From the NCBI RefSeq assembly GCF_003344965.1, contig NZ_CP031194.1, forward strand, positions 7,502,001 to 7,566,000: a stretch of 64,000 nt of DNA, read 5' to 3'. The notes beneath the pieces are model-generated. The model saw nothing but the letters and a program-made list of their open reading frames with translations. It did no database searches and was not told the DNA's origin. Below, one piece after another: positions 24,448 through 34,082 of the stretch. Both the position numbers and the translations under genes were made by a program. Position 1 is the stretch's first letter; each line of letters begins with the position of its first letter. The stretch comes from Streptomyces paludis. Its GTDB lineage: Bacteria; Actinomycetota; Actinomycetes; Streptomycetales; Streptomycetaceae.

Positions 24448-27400
24448 TCAGTAGACATCGCGGGCGTAGCGCTTGTCGGCGGTCAGGCGTCTGACGTAGG
24501 CGGCGGCCTCGTCGGTGTTCATGCCGCCGTGGGTGACGGCGATGTCCCTGAGCGCCCGGTCGACGTCCTTGGCCATCCGGCCCGCGTCACCGCAGACATA
24601 GAAGTGGGCGCCGTCCTGGAGCCACTGCCACAGCCGGGGACCGTGTTCGCGCATCCGGTCCTGGACATAGACCTTGTTGCGCTGGTCGCGGGAGAAGGCC
24701 AGGTCGAGACGGTCGAGACGGCCGGACGCCTGCTCCGCCACCAGGTCCTGGCGGTAGTAGAAGTCCGTGGCCCGGCGCTGCTCGCCGAAGAAGAGCCAGT
24801 TGGGGCCGGTGTGACCGCGGGCCCGGCGGTCTTCGAGGAAGCCGACGAAGGGCGCCACCCCCGTACCGGGCCCGACCATGATCATGGGGGCGGCGGGGTC
24901 GGCGGGCGGGCGGAAGTGCGGTGAGCGCTGGACGAAGACCTGCACGGGCCCGTCGTCCGCGCGGTCGGCGAGATAGGTGGAGCACACGCCCTTGCGGTCG
25001 CGGCCGAGGTCGTTGGTGTAGCGGACGACGGAGACCGTGACCCGGACCTCGCCCGGATGGGCGAGCGGGCTGGAGGAGATGGAGTACAGCCGGGGCTGGA
25101 GGCGCTTGAGCACCCCCGCCCACTCCGCCGCCGAGGCGCGGACGGGGTACGCGGCGACCACATCGGCGGCCTGGCGGCCCCAGCTCCACTTCGCCAGCGC
25201 GTCCTTGTTGCCCGGCCGCAGCAGCCGCCGCAGCTCGTGGCTCCCGGTGCGCTCCGCCACGAACGCGAGCAGGCCGGTGGTGACACGGGCGATGTCCAGC
25301 CGGGTGCGCAGGGCCTCCCCGAGGGGGAGGGGCGCGCCGTCGCCGAGGGCGACCGGCTCGTCGGGGGAGAGTCCGGTGAGGGCGAGCCACTCCGCGACGA
25401 GCGGGGCGCCGTTGGTCGGCCAGACGCCGAGGGCGTCCCCGGCGTCGTAGGAGAGTTCACCGTTACGGGTGTCGAAGGCGAACTGCCGGACCTCCTTCTG
25501 GGAGCCGGGCAGGCTGAGCAGCTTGTTGCCGATGAGCAGGGTGGCGAACGGCGAGGTCTTGGTGAAGCCGCCGGGCGGCGGAGTGGACGGCGGGGGACCG
25601 ACGGGCGCGGGTGTAGCGGCGGGCGCGGGGTGCCGGTCGTTGGCCGTCGCCAGGGCGGTGACAACCTGGCCCAGCCAGCGCTCGGCGGCCTCCTCGTAGT
25701 CGGGCTCGCAGTCGACGCGCGGGACGAGCCGGGTCGCGCCGAGGGCGTCGAGGCGTTCGTCGAGCCGGCGGCCGTGGCCGCAGAAGTCGTCGTAGGCGGA
25801 GTCACCGAAGGCGAGGACCGCGTAACGCACTCCCGTCAGCCGTCCGGCCGCCGGGCCGGAGAGCGTCTGCCAGAAGCCGGCGCCGTTGTCGGGGGCGTCG
25901 CCGTCGCCGAAGGTGCTGGTGACGATGAGCAGATCGGCTTCGGTGGTGAGGCGGTCCGGGGCCGCGTCGGCCATGGGCAGCAGCTCGGCGGTACGGCCGG
26001 TCCGGGCGAGACGCGCGGCGGCGCGGGCGGCGAACTCCTCGGCGGTGCCGGTCTGGGAGGCCCACAGGACGACCAGACGGCGGGCGTCGGGCGCGGTGTC
26101 GGCGGATGGGGCGTCGGCGGGCGGGGCGGTGGCCGCCGGGGCGGCGCGGGCGAACGTACCGGCGAGAACGCCGTTCACCCACAGGGCACGGTCCGGGTCG
26201 ACGGGCGCGCCCGGCGGCAGGACGGGGACGCGTCCGTCGGGCGGGACCGCGGCGAGCCCGGCGAGATAGCCCGAGAGGTACTGGCGCTCCGGCGCCGACA
26301 GCGGTACGGGACCGAGCACGCCGCCCGCGCCCGCACCCGCACCCATGCCCGCAACCGCGCCCGCGCCGGAGCCGATGCCGAACAGGGCGGCGAGCGCGTG
26401 GACCGGGTCAACGGCCGTCGTCGCCGGGCGCACAGCGGGCGCCGGGGCAACGGCCGTTGTCGCCGGGGGCGGGACCGGGGCCGGCACGACGGTGAGGGTG
26501 ACGGCGCAGACCTTGAACTCGGGCTGGAAGGAGAGCGGGTCGACGGCGTCGTTGGTGACGGCGTTGACGCTCAGATACTCGCCGGACAGATCGTTCCAGT
26601 GGAACGGCGCGAAGCAGGTGCCCGGCCGGACCCGGTCGGTCACCACCGCGGGCAGCACCGCCCGTCCGCGCCGGGAGGCGATCTCCAGATGATCGCCCGC
26701 GCCGACGCCGAGGGCCGCGGCGTCCTCGGGATGGACCTCCACGAACGGGCCGGGGTTGAGCTTGGCGAGCTTGGCGACCTTTCCGGTCTTGGTCATCGTG
26801 TGCCACTGGTGCTGAAGACGGCCCGTGTTGAGGAGGAACGGGTAATCGTCGTCGGGGAGTTCGGCGGCGGGAAGGTGCGGACGGGCGAAGAACCGCGCGC
26901 GTCCGCTCGCGGTCGGGAAGGCCAGGCGCGGGCGCGAGCCGTCCTCGCGCACCAGGAGCCGCTGGCTGACACCGTCGTTGAGGTAGCGGATCGGGTTGCG
27001 GTCCGGGCCGTCGGCGGCCGGGGCCGGCCACTGGACGGGGGTGGCGCGCAGCCGCTCGTAGGTCACCCCGCGCAGGTCCCAGCCGGTCGTGGGGTTCCAC
27101 GCCTGCTTCAGCTCCTCGAACACCTCCTCGGCGCAGGTGTACCCGAACGCGTCGGCGAAGCCCATCTCGCGGGCCACCCGCGCGATCAACTCCCAGTCGG
27201 GCAGGGCCTGTCCGGGCGGGTCGACGACTCCCGGCACGAGGGTGAGGTTCCGCTCGGAGCTGACCATGACACCGTCGGACTCCGCCCACAGGGTCGCGGG
27301 CAGCACCACATCGGCGTACGCGTTGGTCTCGGTGTCGGCGAAGACGTCCTGGGTGATGACCAGTTCGGCCGCGTCCAGACCGGCGATGACGGTCTTGCGG

Positions 27401-28665
27401 TTGGCGACCGAGGCGACCGGATTGGTGCAGATGATCCAGCACGCCTTGATCTCCCCGGCGGCCATCCGCTCGAACATCTCGACCGTGCCCTGCCCGGCCT
27501 CGGTCCGCAGGGAGCCCTCGGGGATGTTCCAGAGCTTCTCGGTGAAGGCGCGCTCGGCGTCCACCAGGACCGATCGCTGGCCGGGCAGCCCGGGACCCAT
27601 GTAGCCCATCTCCCGCCCGCCCATGGCGTTGGGCTGGCCAGTCAGCGAGAAGGGGCCGGCGCCGGGGCGGCAGAGGGCGCCGGTGGCGAGGTGCAGATTG
27701 ACCAGGGCGTTGGTGTTCCAGGTGCCGTGGGTGGACTGGTTCAGGCCCATGGTCCAGCAGCTCATCCACGCGCCGGACTCACCGATCCACCGCGCGGCCA
27801 GCCGGATGTCGCGCTCGGGGATACCGGTGATCTCCGCGACCTTCGCGGGCGGGTAGTCCGCGAGGAAGGCGGGCATCTCCTCCCAGCCTTCCGTGAACGC
27901 CGCGATGAACTCCTCGTCGGTGTGGCCGTTCTCGACCAGCAGATGCAGCAGGCCGTTCAGCAGGGCGAGATCGGTGCCGGGCCGTATCGGCAGAAAGAGA
28001 TCGGCCTTGTCGGCGGTGGCGTTGCGCCGAGGGTCGACGACGATCAGCCGGGCCCCGGCGGACTTGACCCGGTCCATCATGCGCAGGAAGAGGATCGGAT
28101 GGCAGTCGGCCATGTTGGCACCGATGACGAAGAAGGTGTCGGCGCGGTCGAAGTCCTCGTACGAGCCGGGCGGGCCGTCCGCGCCCAGCGACAGCTTGTA
28201 ACCGGTGCCCGCGGAGGCCATGCACAGCCGGGAGTTCGACTCGATCCGGCTCGTCCGGACGAAGCCCTTGGCCAGCTTGTTCGCCAGGTACTGCGCCTCC
28301 AGGGACATCTGCCCGGACACATAGAAGGACACGGCGTCCGGGCCGTGCTCGTCCAGGATCGCCCGCAGCCGGCCGGCGACCGCCGTGATGGCCTCGTCCG
28401 TGTCCGTCGCGACCGGCCGGGCGCCGCGCTCGGGCCGTACGAGGGCCGTGTCCGCCCGCCCGGCCGAGGCCATCATGTCCGCGCTGGTCGCGCCCTTGGT
28501 GCACAGGCGCCCGAAGTTCGCGGGATGGGCCTTGTCCCCCGAAGCCTTCGCCGCCCGGCGCCGGCCGTCGACGGGATCCCGCACCACGTCCAGCACGATC
28601 CCGCAGCCGACCCCGCAGTACGAACAGACCGTACGGACGCTGTCCTTCTTCGCGCCGGCTGTCAC
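24448..28665 (-). CDS. Assimilatory nitrate reductase fused to sulfite-reductase-type diflavin reductase
   Basis: A 1405-residue fusion. The N-terminal half is a Mo-bisMGD oxidoreductase: the [4Fe-4S] motif CSYCGVGC (Cys14/17/21) plus LCTKGA, then NasA/NarB-like molybdopterin and dinucleotide-binding domains ([17 protein letters not shown]). An Ala/Pro-rich linker leads to a flavodoxin domain ([20 protein letters not shown]) and a CysJ-like FAD/NADPH module ([21 protein letters not shown], ending KRYARDVY). It should reduce nitrate to nitrite with NADPH without a separate reductase. The GTG at 28665 follows GGAGG; the in-frame ATG at 28701 lacks a ribosome site. No nitrite reductase or nitrate transporter lies in the window. 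Confidence 0.9.
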   Translation of the reverse strand: MTAGAKKDSVRTVCSYCGVGCGIVLDVVRDPVDGRRRAAKASGDKAHPANFGRLCTKGATSADMMASAGRADTALVRPERGARPVATDTDEAITAVAGRLRAILDEHGPDAVSFYVSGQMSLEAQYLANKLAKGFVRTSRIESNSRLCMASAGTGYKLSLGADGPPGSYEDFDRADTFFVIGANMADCHPILFLRMMDRVKSAGARLIVVDPRRNATADKADLFLPIRPGTDLALLNGLLHLLVENGHTDEEFIAAFTEGWEEMPAFLADYPPAKVAEITGIPERDIRLAARWIGESGAWMSCWTMGLNQSTHGTWNTNALVNLHLATGALCRPGAGPFSLTGQPNAMGGREMGYMGPGLPGQRSVLVDAERAFTEKLWNIPEGSLRTEAGQGTVEMFERMAAGEIKACWIICTNPVASVANRKTVIAGLDAAELVITQDVFADTETNAYADVVLPATLWAESDGVMVSSERNLTLVPGVVDPPGQALPDWELIARVAREMGFADAFGYTCAEEVFEELKQAWNPTTGWDLRGVTYERLRATPVQWPAPAADGPDRNPIRYLNDGVSQRLLVREDGSRPRLAFPTASGRARFFARPHLPAAELPDDDYPFLLNTGRLQHQWHTMTKTGKVAKLAKLNPGPFVEVHPEDAAALGVGAGDHLEIASRRGRAVLPAVVTDRVRPGTCFAPFHWNDLSGEYLSVNAVTNDAVDPLSFQPEFKVCAVTLTVVPAPVPPPATTAVAPAPAVRPATTAVDPVHALAALFGIGSGAGAVAGMGAGAGAGGVLGPVPLSAPERQYLSGYLAGLAAVPPDGRVPVLPPGAPVDPDRALWVNGVLAGTFARAAPAATAPPADAPSADTAPDARRLVVLWASQTGTAEEFAARAAARLARTGRTAELLPMADAAPDRLTTEADLLIVTSTFGDGDAPDNGAGFWQTLSGPAAGRLTGVRYAVLAFGDSAYDDFCGHGRRLDERLDALGATRLVPRVDCEPDYEEAAERWLGQVVTALATANDRHPAPAATPAPVGPPPSTPPPGGFTKTSPFATLLIGNKLLSLPGSQKEVRQFAFDTRNGELSYDAGDALGVWPTNGAPLVAEWLALTGLSPDEPVALGDGAPLPLGEALRTRLDIARVTTGLLAFVAERTGSHELRRLLRPGNKDALAKWSWGRQAADVVAAYPVRASAAEWAGVLKRLQPRLYSISSSPLAHPGEVRVTVSVVRYTNDLGRDRKGVCSTYLADRADDGPVQVFVQRSPHFRPPADPAAPMIMVGPGTGVAPFVGFLEDRRARGHTGPNWLFFGEQRRATDFYYRQDLVAEQASGRLDRLDLAFSRDQRNKVYVQDRMREHGPRLWQWLQDGAHFYVCGDAGRMAKDVDRALRDIAVTHGGMNTDEAAAYVRRLTADKRYARDVY

Positions 28666-28858
28666 CGAACCTCCACCTCGTGCCGCGTACACGGGCCGCA
28701 TACACGCGGCGCGGCCCCACGCTCCGTACCGTAGAAAGACCGGATTTCCGGCCCGTCACGCCTCTGGATCATCCATGGTTACACCCGGCGCACTCCCCGC
28801 GCCGCGAGGGTGTGAGGCCGTCGGGTGCGGTTGCCGCGCGCCGGGGCATACCACCGGT

Positions 28859-29596
28859 ATGAGCGATGACCACGGGTACGGGGACGATCACGGAGGCGGT
28901 GGCGACCACGACAGCGGTGGCGACCACGGGTACGGCGGCCACGGTTCGGGCGGGTCGCACCACAGCGGGCACAGCGGCGGAACCGACCACGGCCACAGCG
29001 CACAAGGGCAGCTGGCCGCCGAGCACTTCGCCGCGGCGTACCACTCCGATACGGAGTTCGTCACGGCGGGGACGGCCCTGGACGACGACTGGCTCACCAT
29101 CACCGGGACGGCCGTGGTCAGTGCGGCGGCCGGGACGTTCGTCCAGTCCTTCGTGACCAGCCTCGGCGAGCGGGCCGCCGAGGAGGCCACCGCCCGCACG
29201 GGAACACTGTGGCGACGCACCCGCCGCAGGATGGCGACCCGGCGCGGCCGGGAGCGCCGGGAGGCGGCGGAGCGGGAGGCCGGGAAGCGCCGCACGGTGG
29301 AGGAGTTCCGTTCGCTCGTCGAGGGGCTCATCACCTTGCAGGGGAGCGGCTCGGGCGTCGCGCATCTGTCCGGGCCCGACGATGTCGCGGTCCTGGAGGT
29401 CCATCCCGGTCTGCCGCTCGTCGCGATCGAGCAGATACGCCGGATCGATCTCGGTTCACGGAGGGTGGAGGGGCGGGTCATCGTCTGGGTCTCCCCGTTC
29501 CCGGGCTATCCGGAAGGCGTGTGGGCGGAGAGGGGGCCCGGGCGGTTCCGCCATGTGTGGACCACGCACGAACGGTGGGCGAAGGTCCGCCACTGA
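28859..29596 (+). CDS. Gly/His/Asp-rich protein of unknown function
   Basis: A 245-residue protein with a striking N-terminus: the first 48 residues are almost only Gly, His, Asp and Ser (for example DDHGYGDDHGGGGDHDSGGD), a composition typical of metal-binding or disordered tails. A weakly hydrophobic stretch (TITGTAVVSAAAGTFVQSFVTSL) follows, then an Arg/Glu-rich helical, possibly coiled-coil region (about 120-165) and a folded C-terminus (VAVLEVHPGLPLVAIEQIRRIDL..FPGYPEGVWAERGPGRF). No known family was recognised. The ATG at 28859 is divergent from the nitrate-reductase fusion across about 190 bases. Confidence 0.6.
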   Translation: MSDDHGYGDDHGGGGDHDSGGDHGYGGHGSGGSHHSGHSGGTDHGHSAQGQLAAEHFAAAYHSDTEFVTAGTALDDDWLTITGTAVVSAAAGTFVQSFVTSLGERAAEEATARTGTLWRRTRRRMATRRGRERREAAEREAGKRRTVEEFRSLVEGLITLQGSGSGVAHLSGPDDVAVLEVHPGLPLVAIEQIRRIDLGSRRVEGRVIVWVSPFPGYPEGVWAERGPGRFRHVWTTHERWAKVRH

Positions 29597-29653
29597 ACGC
29601 GTGGTGCCCGCTGAACGCGTGGTCGCGGCGGCGCGGCGCGGGCCTCCGGGAGG

Positions 29654-30424
29654 TCAGCCGAAGCGCTCGATACGGATCCGGTCCACCGGCTGGCCCGCCG
29701 CGACCAGCAGACGCGAGGCGTGCTCGGCGAATGCGTTCGAGCCGCACACATACGCCTCCCAGCCCTCCTCCGGCCCGTCGGCCAGCAGCGCCGCCACCTG
29801 GGCGGCCGAGATCCGGCCCACGGGCGCCCCCTCCGGCGCGGTACGGGTGAACACGGGCGTGGTCTCGGCGCCGTACTCCGCCGCGTAGATGAGGTCCCCG
29901 GGACCGCGGGCCGAGACCAGCAGGCGCAGCGGCACGGTCAGCGCCCGCGCGCGGCGGTGCCGGACCATGGAGATCAGGGGTACGACGCCGGAGCCGGCCC
30001 CGATGAGCAGCGCGGGCCGGTCGCCCGGCCAGGCGAAGAAGCCGCTGAGCGGGCCGCGCACCTCGATCTCGTCGCCGGGCCTGGCGACGGTGTGGAACCA
30101 GCCGGACACCTCACCGCCCGCCACATGGTCGAGGGTCAGCTCGATGTGCCCGGCGTCGTCGGGCGGGGACGCGATCGAGTAGTGCCGCTGGGCGGTGTAG
30201 CCGTCCGCCGCGCGCAGCCTCAGCATCAGGTGCTGCCCGGGCAGATGGCCCGTCCAGCCGGGCACGGCGAAGCGGAACGTCGCCGCGCGCGGTGTCTCGC
30301 GGCGGATCTCCGTGAGGGTCGCGCGCTGCCAGAGCGCCGCCGCGCGGTTGCTCGCGACGATCCGTCCGGGCACGGCGAAGCGGGCCGGGGGGACGAAGGT
30401 CCCGGCCGTCTGTGGGTCAGTCAC
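29654..30424 (-). CDS. Ferredoxin-reductase-type FAD/NAD(P) oxidoreductase
   Basis: A 256-residue flavoprotein with FAD-binding RHYSIASPP (RxYS) and GEVSGWFHT, and an NAD(P) domain (ALLIGAGSGVVPLISMVRHR) ending YVCGSNAFAEHASRLL. There is no 2Fe-2S domain. It overlaps the upstream Mo-oxidoreductase gene by 8 bases with a GTG start, so it is translated with it and is probably its electron partner. It is the last gene of the eight-gene operon that begins at 37830. Confidence 0.87.
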   Translation of the reverse strand: MTDPQTAGTFVPPARFAVPGRIVASNRAAALWQRATLTEIRRETPRAATFRFAVPGWTGHLPGQHLMLRLRAADGYTAQRHYSIASPPDDAGHIELTLDHVAGGEVSGWFHTVARPGDEIEVRGPLSGFFAWPGDRPALLIGAGSGVVPLISMVRHRRARALTVPLRLLVSARGPGDLIYAAEYGAETTPVFTRTAPEGAPVGRISAAQVAALLADGPEEGWEAYVCGSNAFAEHASRLLVAAGQPVDRIRIERFG

Positions 30425-31082
30425 CGGAGTAACGCTGTTCCTTCCAGGGATCGCCGCGGTCGTGGTAGCCGTTCAGCTCCCAGAAACCCGGCTCGTCGTG
30501 GTCGAGGATCCGCAGACCCGCCACCCACTTGGCGCTCTTCCAGAAGTACAGGTGCGGCACGATCAGCCGCGCCGGGCCGCCGTGCTCGGCGGGCAGCGGC
30601 CCGTCCCCGTACTCCCAGACGATCCAGGCCCGCCCGCCGGTCAGATCCGCCAGCGGCAGATTCGTGGTGTAGCCGGTGTACGAGTGGACGACGGCGTGTG
30701 TCGCGCCGGGGGACGGGCGCGCGGCATCGAGGAACGCGTCCACCGACACACCCCCGAACCGCACCCCGAACTTCGACCAGCCCGTCACACAGTGGATGTC
30801 CCCCCGGTACACGGACGACGGCAGCGCGTGCGCCTCGTCCCAGGTCCAGGTGCGCGCCTCGGCGACCAGCCCGCCGACGGTCAGCGTCCAGTCCTCCGGG
30901 GCCAGTTGGGGGGTGACCTCGGCGGACAGCACGGGCCAGTCGTCGCCCGCGTCGTACTGACCGGGCGGCAGCCCCGCGTTGGGGACACGCGCGCGTCCGG
31001 TGAAGCCTCTGGTCACACCCGTACGGCTCACACTCGCACGGTTCACACTTGGCCGGCTCACACTCGTACGGTCCACACTCAT
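30417..31082 (-). CDS. Sulfite-oxidase-like/MsrP-type molybdopterin oxidoreductase
   Basis: A 221-residue Mo-cofactor protein of the sulfite oxidase fold. The Mo-ligand cysteine lies in DIHCVTGWSKFGVRFGG, and the cofactor pocket includes HSYTGYTTNLPLADL and RLIVPHLYFWKSAKWV. There is no Tat signal, so it is cytoplasmic, unlike periplasmic MsrP. The N-terminus is a run of SVxRx pentapeptides encoded by a 15-bp tandem repeat. Translation begins in an ATGA overlap with the deaminase gene after GGAGGTG. Relatives oxidise sulfite or reduce sulfoxides. Its place behind an MTA-type salvage operon suggests work on a sulfur nucleoside or thioether sulfoxide (inference). Confidence 0.82.
   Translation of the reverse strand: MSVDRTSVSRPSVNRASVSRTGVTRGFTGRARVPNAGLPPGQYDAGDDWPVLSAEVTPQLAPEDWTLTVGGLVAEARTWTWDEAHALPSSVYRGDIHCVTGWSKFGVRFGGVSVDAFLDAARPSPGATHAVVHSYTGYTTNLPLADLTGGRAWIVWEYGDGPLPAEHGGPARLIVPHLYFWKSAKWVAGLRILDHDEPGFWELNGYHDRGDPWKEQRYSGD
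31022..31081. repeat. Four 15-bp tandem repeats at the start of the Mo-oxidoreductase gene
   Basis: Units such as TACGGCTCACACTCG at 31022, 31037, 31052 and 31067, with a degenerate unit before them, encode the N-terminal Ser-Val-x-Arg repeats. Each unit is a whole number of codons, so unit number can vary without frameshift. Confidence 0.75.
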
Positions 31083-32458
31083 ACGGACGGCACCTCCGGA
31101 GCGGTGGCGAGTGCCTCCAGACCGGCCAGGACCTCCGCCTCGTCCCACGGCCCGAGCACCCGGTCGCGCAGCAGGACCCGCCCGTCGACGACCGTGTCCC
31201 GTACGTCGGAGGAGTGCGCGGCGTACGCGAGTGTGGACCACGGATCGTGCAGCGGGCGCAGATGGGGCGCCGCCAGGTCCAGCACGACCAGGTCGGCGCG
31301 CTTTCCGGCCTCCAGCGAGCCCAGCTCGTCGCCCAGACCCAGCGCGCGGGCACCCTCGATCGTGGCCATCCGCACCGCCTGCTCCGCGCCGACCGCGGTC
31401 GGGTCCCCGGCCGCCTTGTGAATGAGCGCGGCCTGCCGTACGGCGCCCAGCACATCCAGTGTGTTGGAGCTGACCGCGCCGTCCGTCCCGAGCCCGACGG
31501 TGACGCCCGCGTCCAGCAGCCGGGGCACCGGGGCGATCCCGCAGCCCAGTTTCAGATTGGACACCGGGCAGTGGGCGACCGAGGTGCCCGTCCGGGCCAG
31601 CGCGGCGATCTCGGCGTCCGTCAGCTCCACCGTGTGCGCCAGCAGCAGATCAGGACCGAGCAGCCCCAGCGCGTTGAGCAGCTCCACCGGGCGCTTGCCG
31701 TAACGCTCCTCGACGGTGGCGACCTCGCTCGCGTTCTCCGCCGCGTGGATATGCAGCAGCGCGCCGAACTCCCGTGCCAGCGCCGCGATATCGGTCAGCT
31801 GGCCGGGCGAGAGCGTATAGGCGGAGTGGGCGAAGAGCACCGGCCGGACGCCCGGCAGGACCGGGCGGCCGGCGAGATCCCGGCGCGCCCACTCCAGCCG
31901 GTCCGCGTAGGCGATGCCGTCGGCCGGGCCGGGCACGTCCATGAAGGTCGGTCCGGTGAGCAGCCGCCAGCCCGCCTCGCGCGCGACCCGCTCGGCCGCC
32001 TCGTGGAACCAGTACATGTCGAGCGCCGTGGTCACCCCGGCCCGGACGCTCTCCGCGACGGCCGCCCGGACGGCCGCGGCGACGTTGTCCTCCGACAGCA
32101 GCCGGCTCTCCCAGCGGATCACCCGCTCCAGGAAGCCCTGGAGCGTCACATCGTCCGCCCGTCCGCGCAGCAGTGTCATCGCCAGATGCGTATGGGTGTT
32201 GACCAGGCCGGGCAGGACGAGGCAACCGCGCGCGTCGATCTCCTCGGCCGCCGTGTACCGGGCGCGCAGGTCCGTCGCCGGCCCGACGGCGAGGATCTCG
32301 CCGTCGCGGACGGCCACCGCGCCGTCCGGTACGACCGTGCCGGCCGCGTCGACGGTGAGGACGGTGCCGCCGTGCACCAGCAGATCGACACCGCTCACAT
32401 CGACGCCGCTCACATCGACACCGCTCACATCGACATCGCTCGTATCGGCACCGCTCAT
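31079..32458 (-). CDS. Amidohydrolase, 5'-methylthioadenosine/S-adenosylhomocysteine-deaminase-like
   Basis: A 459-residue TRZ/ATZ-type amidohydrolase. Metal ligands are NTHTHLAM (HxH), LLHIHAAENASE, AHTVELTDAEI (His) and LGTDGAVSSNTLD (Asp), the pattern of MTA/SAH and related purine deaminases. It would convert an adenosine-type nucleoside to its inosine form. The start at 32458 is in an ATGA overlap with the phosphorylase gene; longer readings are shadows. The N-terminus DVSGVDVSGVDVSGVD is encoded by 15-bp repeats. Pairing with a nucleoside phosphorylase and a nucleoside importer, opposite mtnA, supports a methylthioadenosine to methylthioinosine role. Guanine or 8-oxoguanine deamination is the main alternative. 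Confidence 0.85.
   Translation of the reverse strand: MSGADTSDVDVSGVDVSGVDVSGVDLLVHGGTVLTVDAAGTVVPDGAVAVRDGEILAVGPATDLRARYTAAEEIDARGCLVLPGLVNTHTHLAMTLLRGRADDVTLQGFLERVIRWESRLLSEDNVAAAVRAAVAESVRAGVTTALDMYWFHEAAERVAREAGWRLLTGPTFMDVPGPADGIAYADRLEWARRDLAGRPVLPGVRPVLFAHSAYTLSPGQLTDIAALAREFGALLHIHAAENASEVATVEERYGKRPVELLNALGLLGPDLLLAHTVELTDAEIAALARTGTSVAHCPVSNLKLGCGIAPVPRLLDAGVTVGLGTDGAVSSNTLDVLGAVRQAALIHKAAGDPTAVGAEQAVRMATIEGARALGLGDELGSLEAGKRADLVVLDLAAPHLRPLHDPWSTLAYAAHSSDVRDTVVDGRVLLRDRVLGPWDEAEVLAGLEALATAPEVPSV
32381..32455. repeat. Five 15-bp tandem repeats at the start of the deaminase gene
   Basis: CACATCGACACCGCT-type units at 32381, 32396, 32411, 32426 and 32441, encoding Val-Asp-Val-Ser-Gly repeats immediately after the start codon. 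Confidence 0.8.
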
Positions 32459-33207
32459 CGGGCGTCCTCCGACGCCAGCAGCCGCAGCGCCTCCAGCGCG
32501 ACCACACTGCCGCGCTCCACCCCGGCCGCGACCGCGTCGCGGTGCGGGTTGTAGCCCCCGGTGGCCTCCTCGTCGACGAGTTCGTCGGCGTTGGCACCGT
32601 CGATCACGAGCACCCCGCCCGTGGTGAGCCCCCGCAGACCGCCCGCGACGAACAGCGCGGACAGCTCCATCTCGATCGCCGCGAGCCCCGCTCCCTCGTA
32701 CGAGGTCAGCGGGATCAGCCCCGGCTGGAAGACGGCCCGCGTCCACACGACACCCCGGTGGTGCGGCGCGCCCTGCTCACGGGCGGCGCGCTGGAGCGCG
32801 AGCACCGCCTCGGGGGTGGCCACCGCCGGGTACTCCGGCGGCAGGATCTGCTGGGTGACCCCGTCGTCCCGGACCGCCGCCTCCGCGATGACCAGGTCGC
32901 CGTCACCGATCCCGGGCCGCATCGCGCCCGCCGTACCGAACCGCAGGATCGTTCGTACCCCCGCGTCCGCCAGCTCCTGGAAGAGCAGGATCGCGCCCGG
33001 GCCACCGACCCCGTGCGAGGCCACCGTGACCGGCAGCCCCCGCCAACTCCCGGTGAACGTACGGTACTCACGGTGGTACGAGACCTCCCGCGCGTCGTCG
33101 AGCAGCGCGGCGACCGCCGCCGCGCGCGCCGGGTCGCCCACGACGACCGCGTACGGCGGCAGCCCGGCACGGGGTATACGGGTGATGGGCAGCGGGTCGT
33201 GGGTCAT
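32455..33207 (-). CDS. Nucleoside phosphorylase (PNP/UDP family)
   Basis: A 250-residue phosphorylase of the PNP/uridine phosphorylase superfamily: phosphate-binding AVVVGDPARAAAV, TVASHGVGGPGAILLFQEL, base-pocket FGTAGAMRPGIGDGDLVIAEAAVRDDG and AIEMELSALF, the ribose-binding Glu-Met-Glu motif. It should release ribose-1-phosphate or 5-methylthioribose-1-phosphate from a nucleoside. With the deaminase next to it, methylthioinosine is an attractive substrate and would feed MtnA directly; uridine is the alternative. The ATG at 33207 overlaps the permease stop (ATGA), and its own stop overlaps the deaminase start. Confidence 0.87.
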   Translation of the reverse strand: MTHDPLPITRIPRAGLPPYAVVVGDPARAAAVAALLDDAREVSYHREYRTFTGSWRGLPVTVASHGVGGPGAILLFQELADAGVRTILRFGTAGAMRPGIGDGDLVIAEAAVRDDGVTQQILPPEYPAVATPEAVLALQRAAREQGAPHHRGVVWTRAVFQPGLIPLTSYEGAGLAAIEMELSALFVAGGLRGLTTGGVLVIDGANADELVDEEATGGYNPHRDAVAAGVERGSVVALEALRLLASEDAR

Positions 33208-34082
33208 GAGGTGACTCCCGTCGGACGGCTCGTACGGCTGTCGCGGCGGCGCCGCTGTGCCGTGCTGAGGAAGAGAGCGCCGAGTGTGACGACGTACGGC
33301 GCGGCGTCGGTCGCCTGCTGGGGCAGACCGAGGCCCTGAAGGCGGAAGCCCGCGGCCTCGGCGAGACCGAAGAGCAGCGCCGCGAGCAGCACGCCGATGG
33401 GCAGCGCGCGGCCCAGCATGACCGCGACGACGGCGATCCAGCCGCGCCCCGCGGTCATGTTCTCGGAGAACAGCGTCACGTTCCCCAGGGCCAGTTGCGC
33501 CCCGGCGAGCCCGCACAGCACACCGGAGACCAGCACCGCCGCGTACTTGTACCGCGTCGGGCTCACCCCGAGGGTGGCCGCCGCGTCGGGTGCCTCACCG
33601 ACCCCGCGCAGCCGCAGTCCCCACACGTGCCGCGACAGCATCAGCGCCGCCACCCCGACCGACGCCCAGGCCAGATACGCGAGCGGGGAGAAGCCCCCGA
33701 CCAGCGGGAGCCCGGCGAGCGACGGATCGCCGAAGGTGCCCTGCACCCCGAAGACCGTCCGCAGCAGGAAGCTCGTCAGACCCACGGCCAGCAGGTTCAT
33801 CGCGATGCCCAGCACCACCGCGTCACCGCGCAGGGTGACCGCGCCGACGGCGAGGATCAGCGAGTACGCGGCGGCGGCCAGCGCGGCGGCCAGCACCCCG
33901 AGCCAGGGACTGCCGGTGAACCAGCTCGTCGCCACGGCCGTGAAGCAGCCCATCAGCATCATGCCTTCGAGGCCGATGTTGAAGACGCCCGCGCGCTCGC
34001 ACACGGCGCCGCCGAGCGCGGCGAGCAGGATCGGCGTCAGCGCGCGCAGCGCCGACATGAGGAAATCGGAGTCGAAGAACAT
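33204..34082 (-). CDS. Nucleoside-type ABC importer permease 2 (NupC/YufQ-like)
   Basis: A 292-residue BPD_transp_2-family permease with about eight membrane segments. Family sequence includes LLAALGGAVCERAGVFNIGLEGMMLMG and the cytoplasmic-loop region GEAPDAAATLGVSPTRYKY. It pairs with permease 1, the ATPase and the BMP lipoprotein to import nucleosides. The start at 34082 shares bases with the previous stop (TGATG). Confidence 0.9.
   Translation of the reverse strand: MFFDSDFLMSALRALTPILLAALGGAVCERAGVFNIGLEGMMLMGCFTAVATSWFTGSPWLGVLAAALAAAAYSLILAVGAVTLRGDAVVLGIAMNLLAVGLTSFLLRTVFGVQGTFGDPSLAGLPLVGGFSPLAYLAWASVGVAALMLSRHVWGLRLRGVGEAPDAAATLGVSPTRYKYAAVLVSGVLCGLAGAQLALGNVTLFSENMTAGRGWIAVVAVMLGRALPIGVLLAALLFGLAEAAGFRLQGLGLPQQATDAAPYVVTLGALFLSTAQRRRRDSRTSRPTGVTS

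Noticed and set aside
25057..28734. A 1225-codon plus-strand frame opposite the nitrate-reductase fusion
   Set aside because: Antisense shadow with Gly/Arg/Val-biased composition and no recognisable fold.
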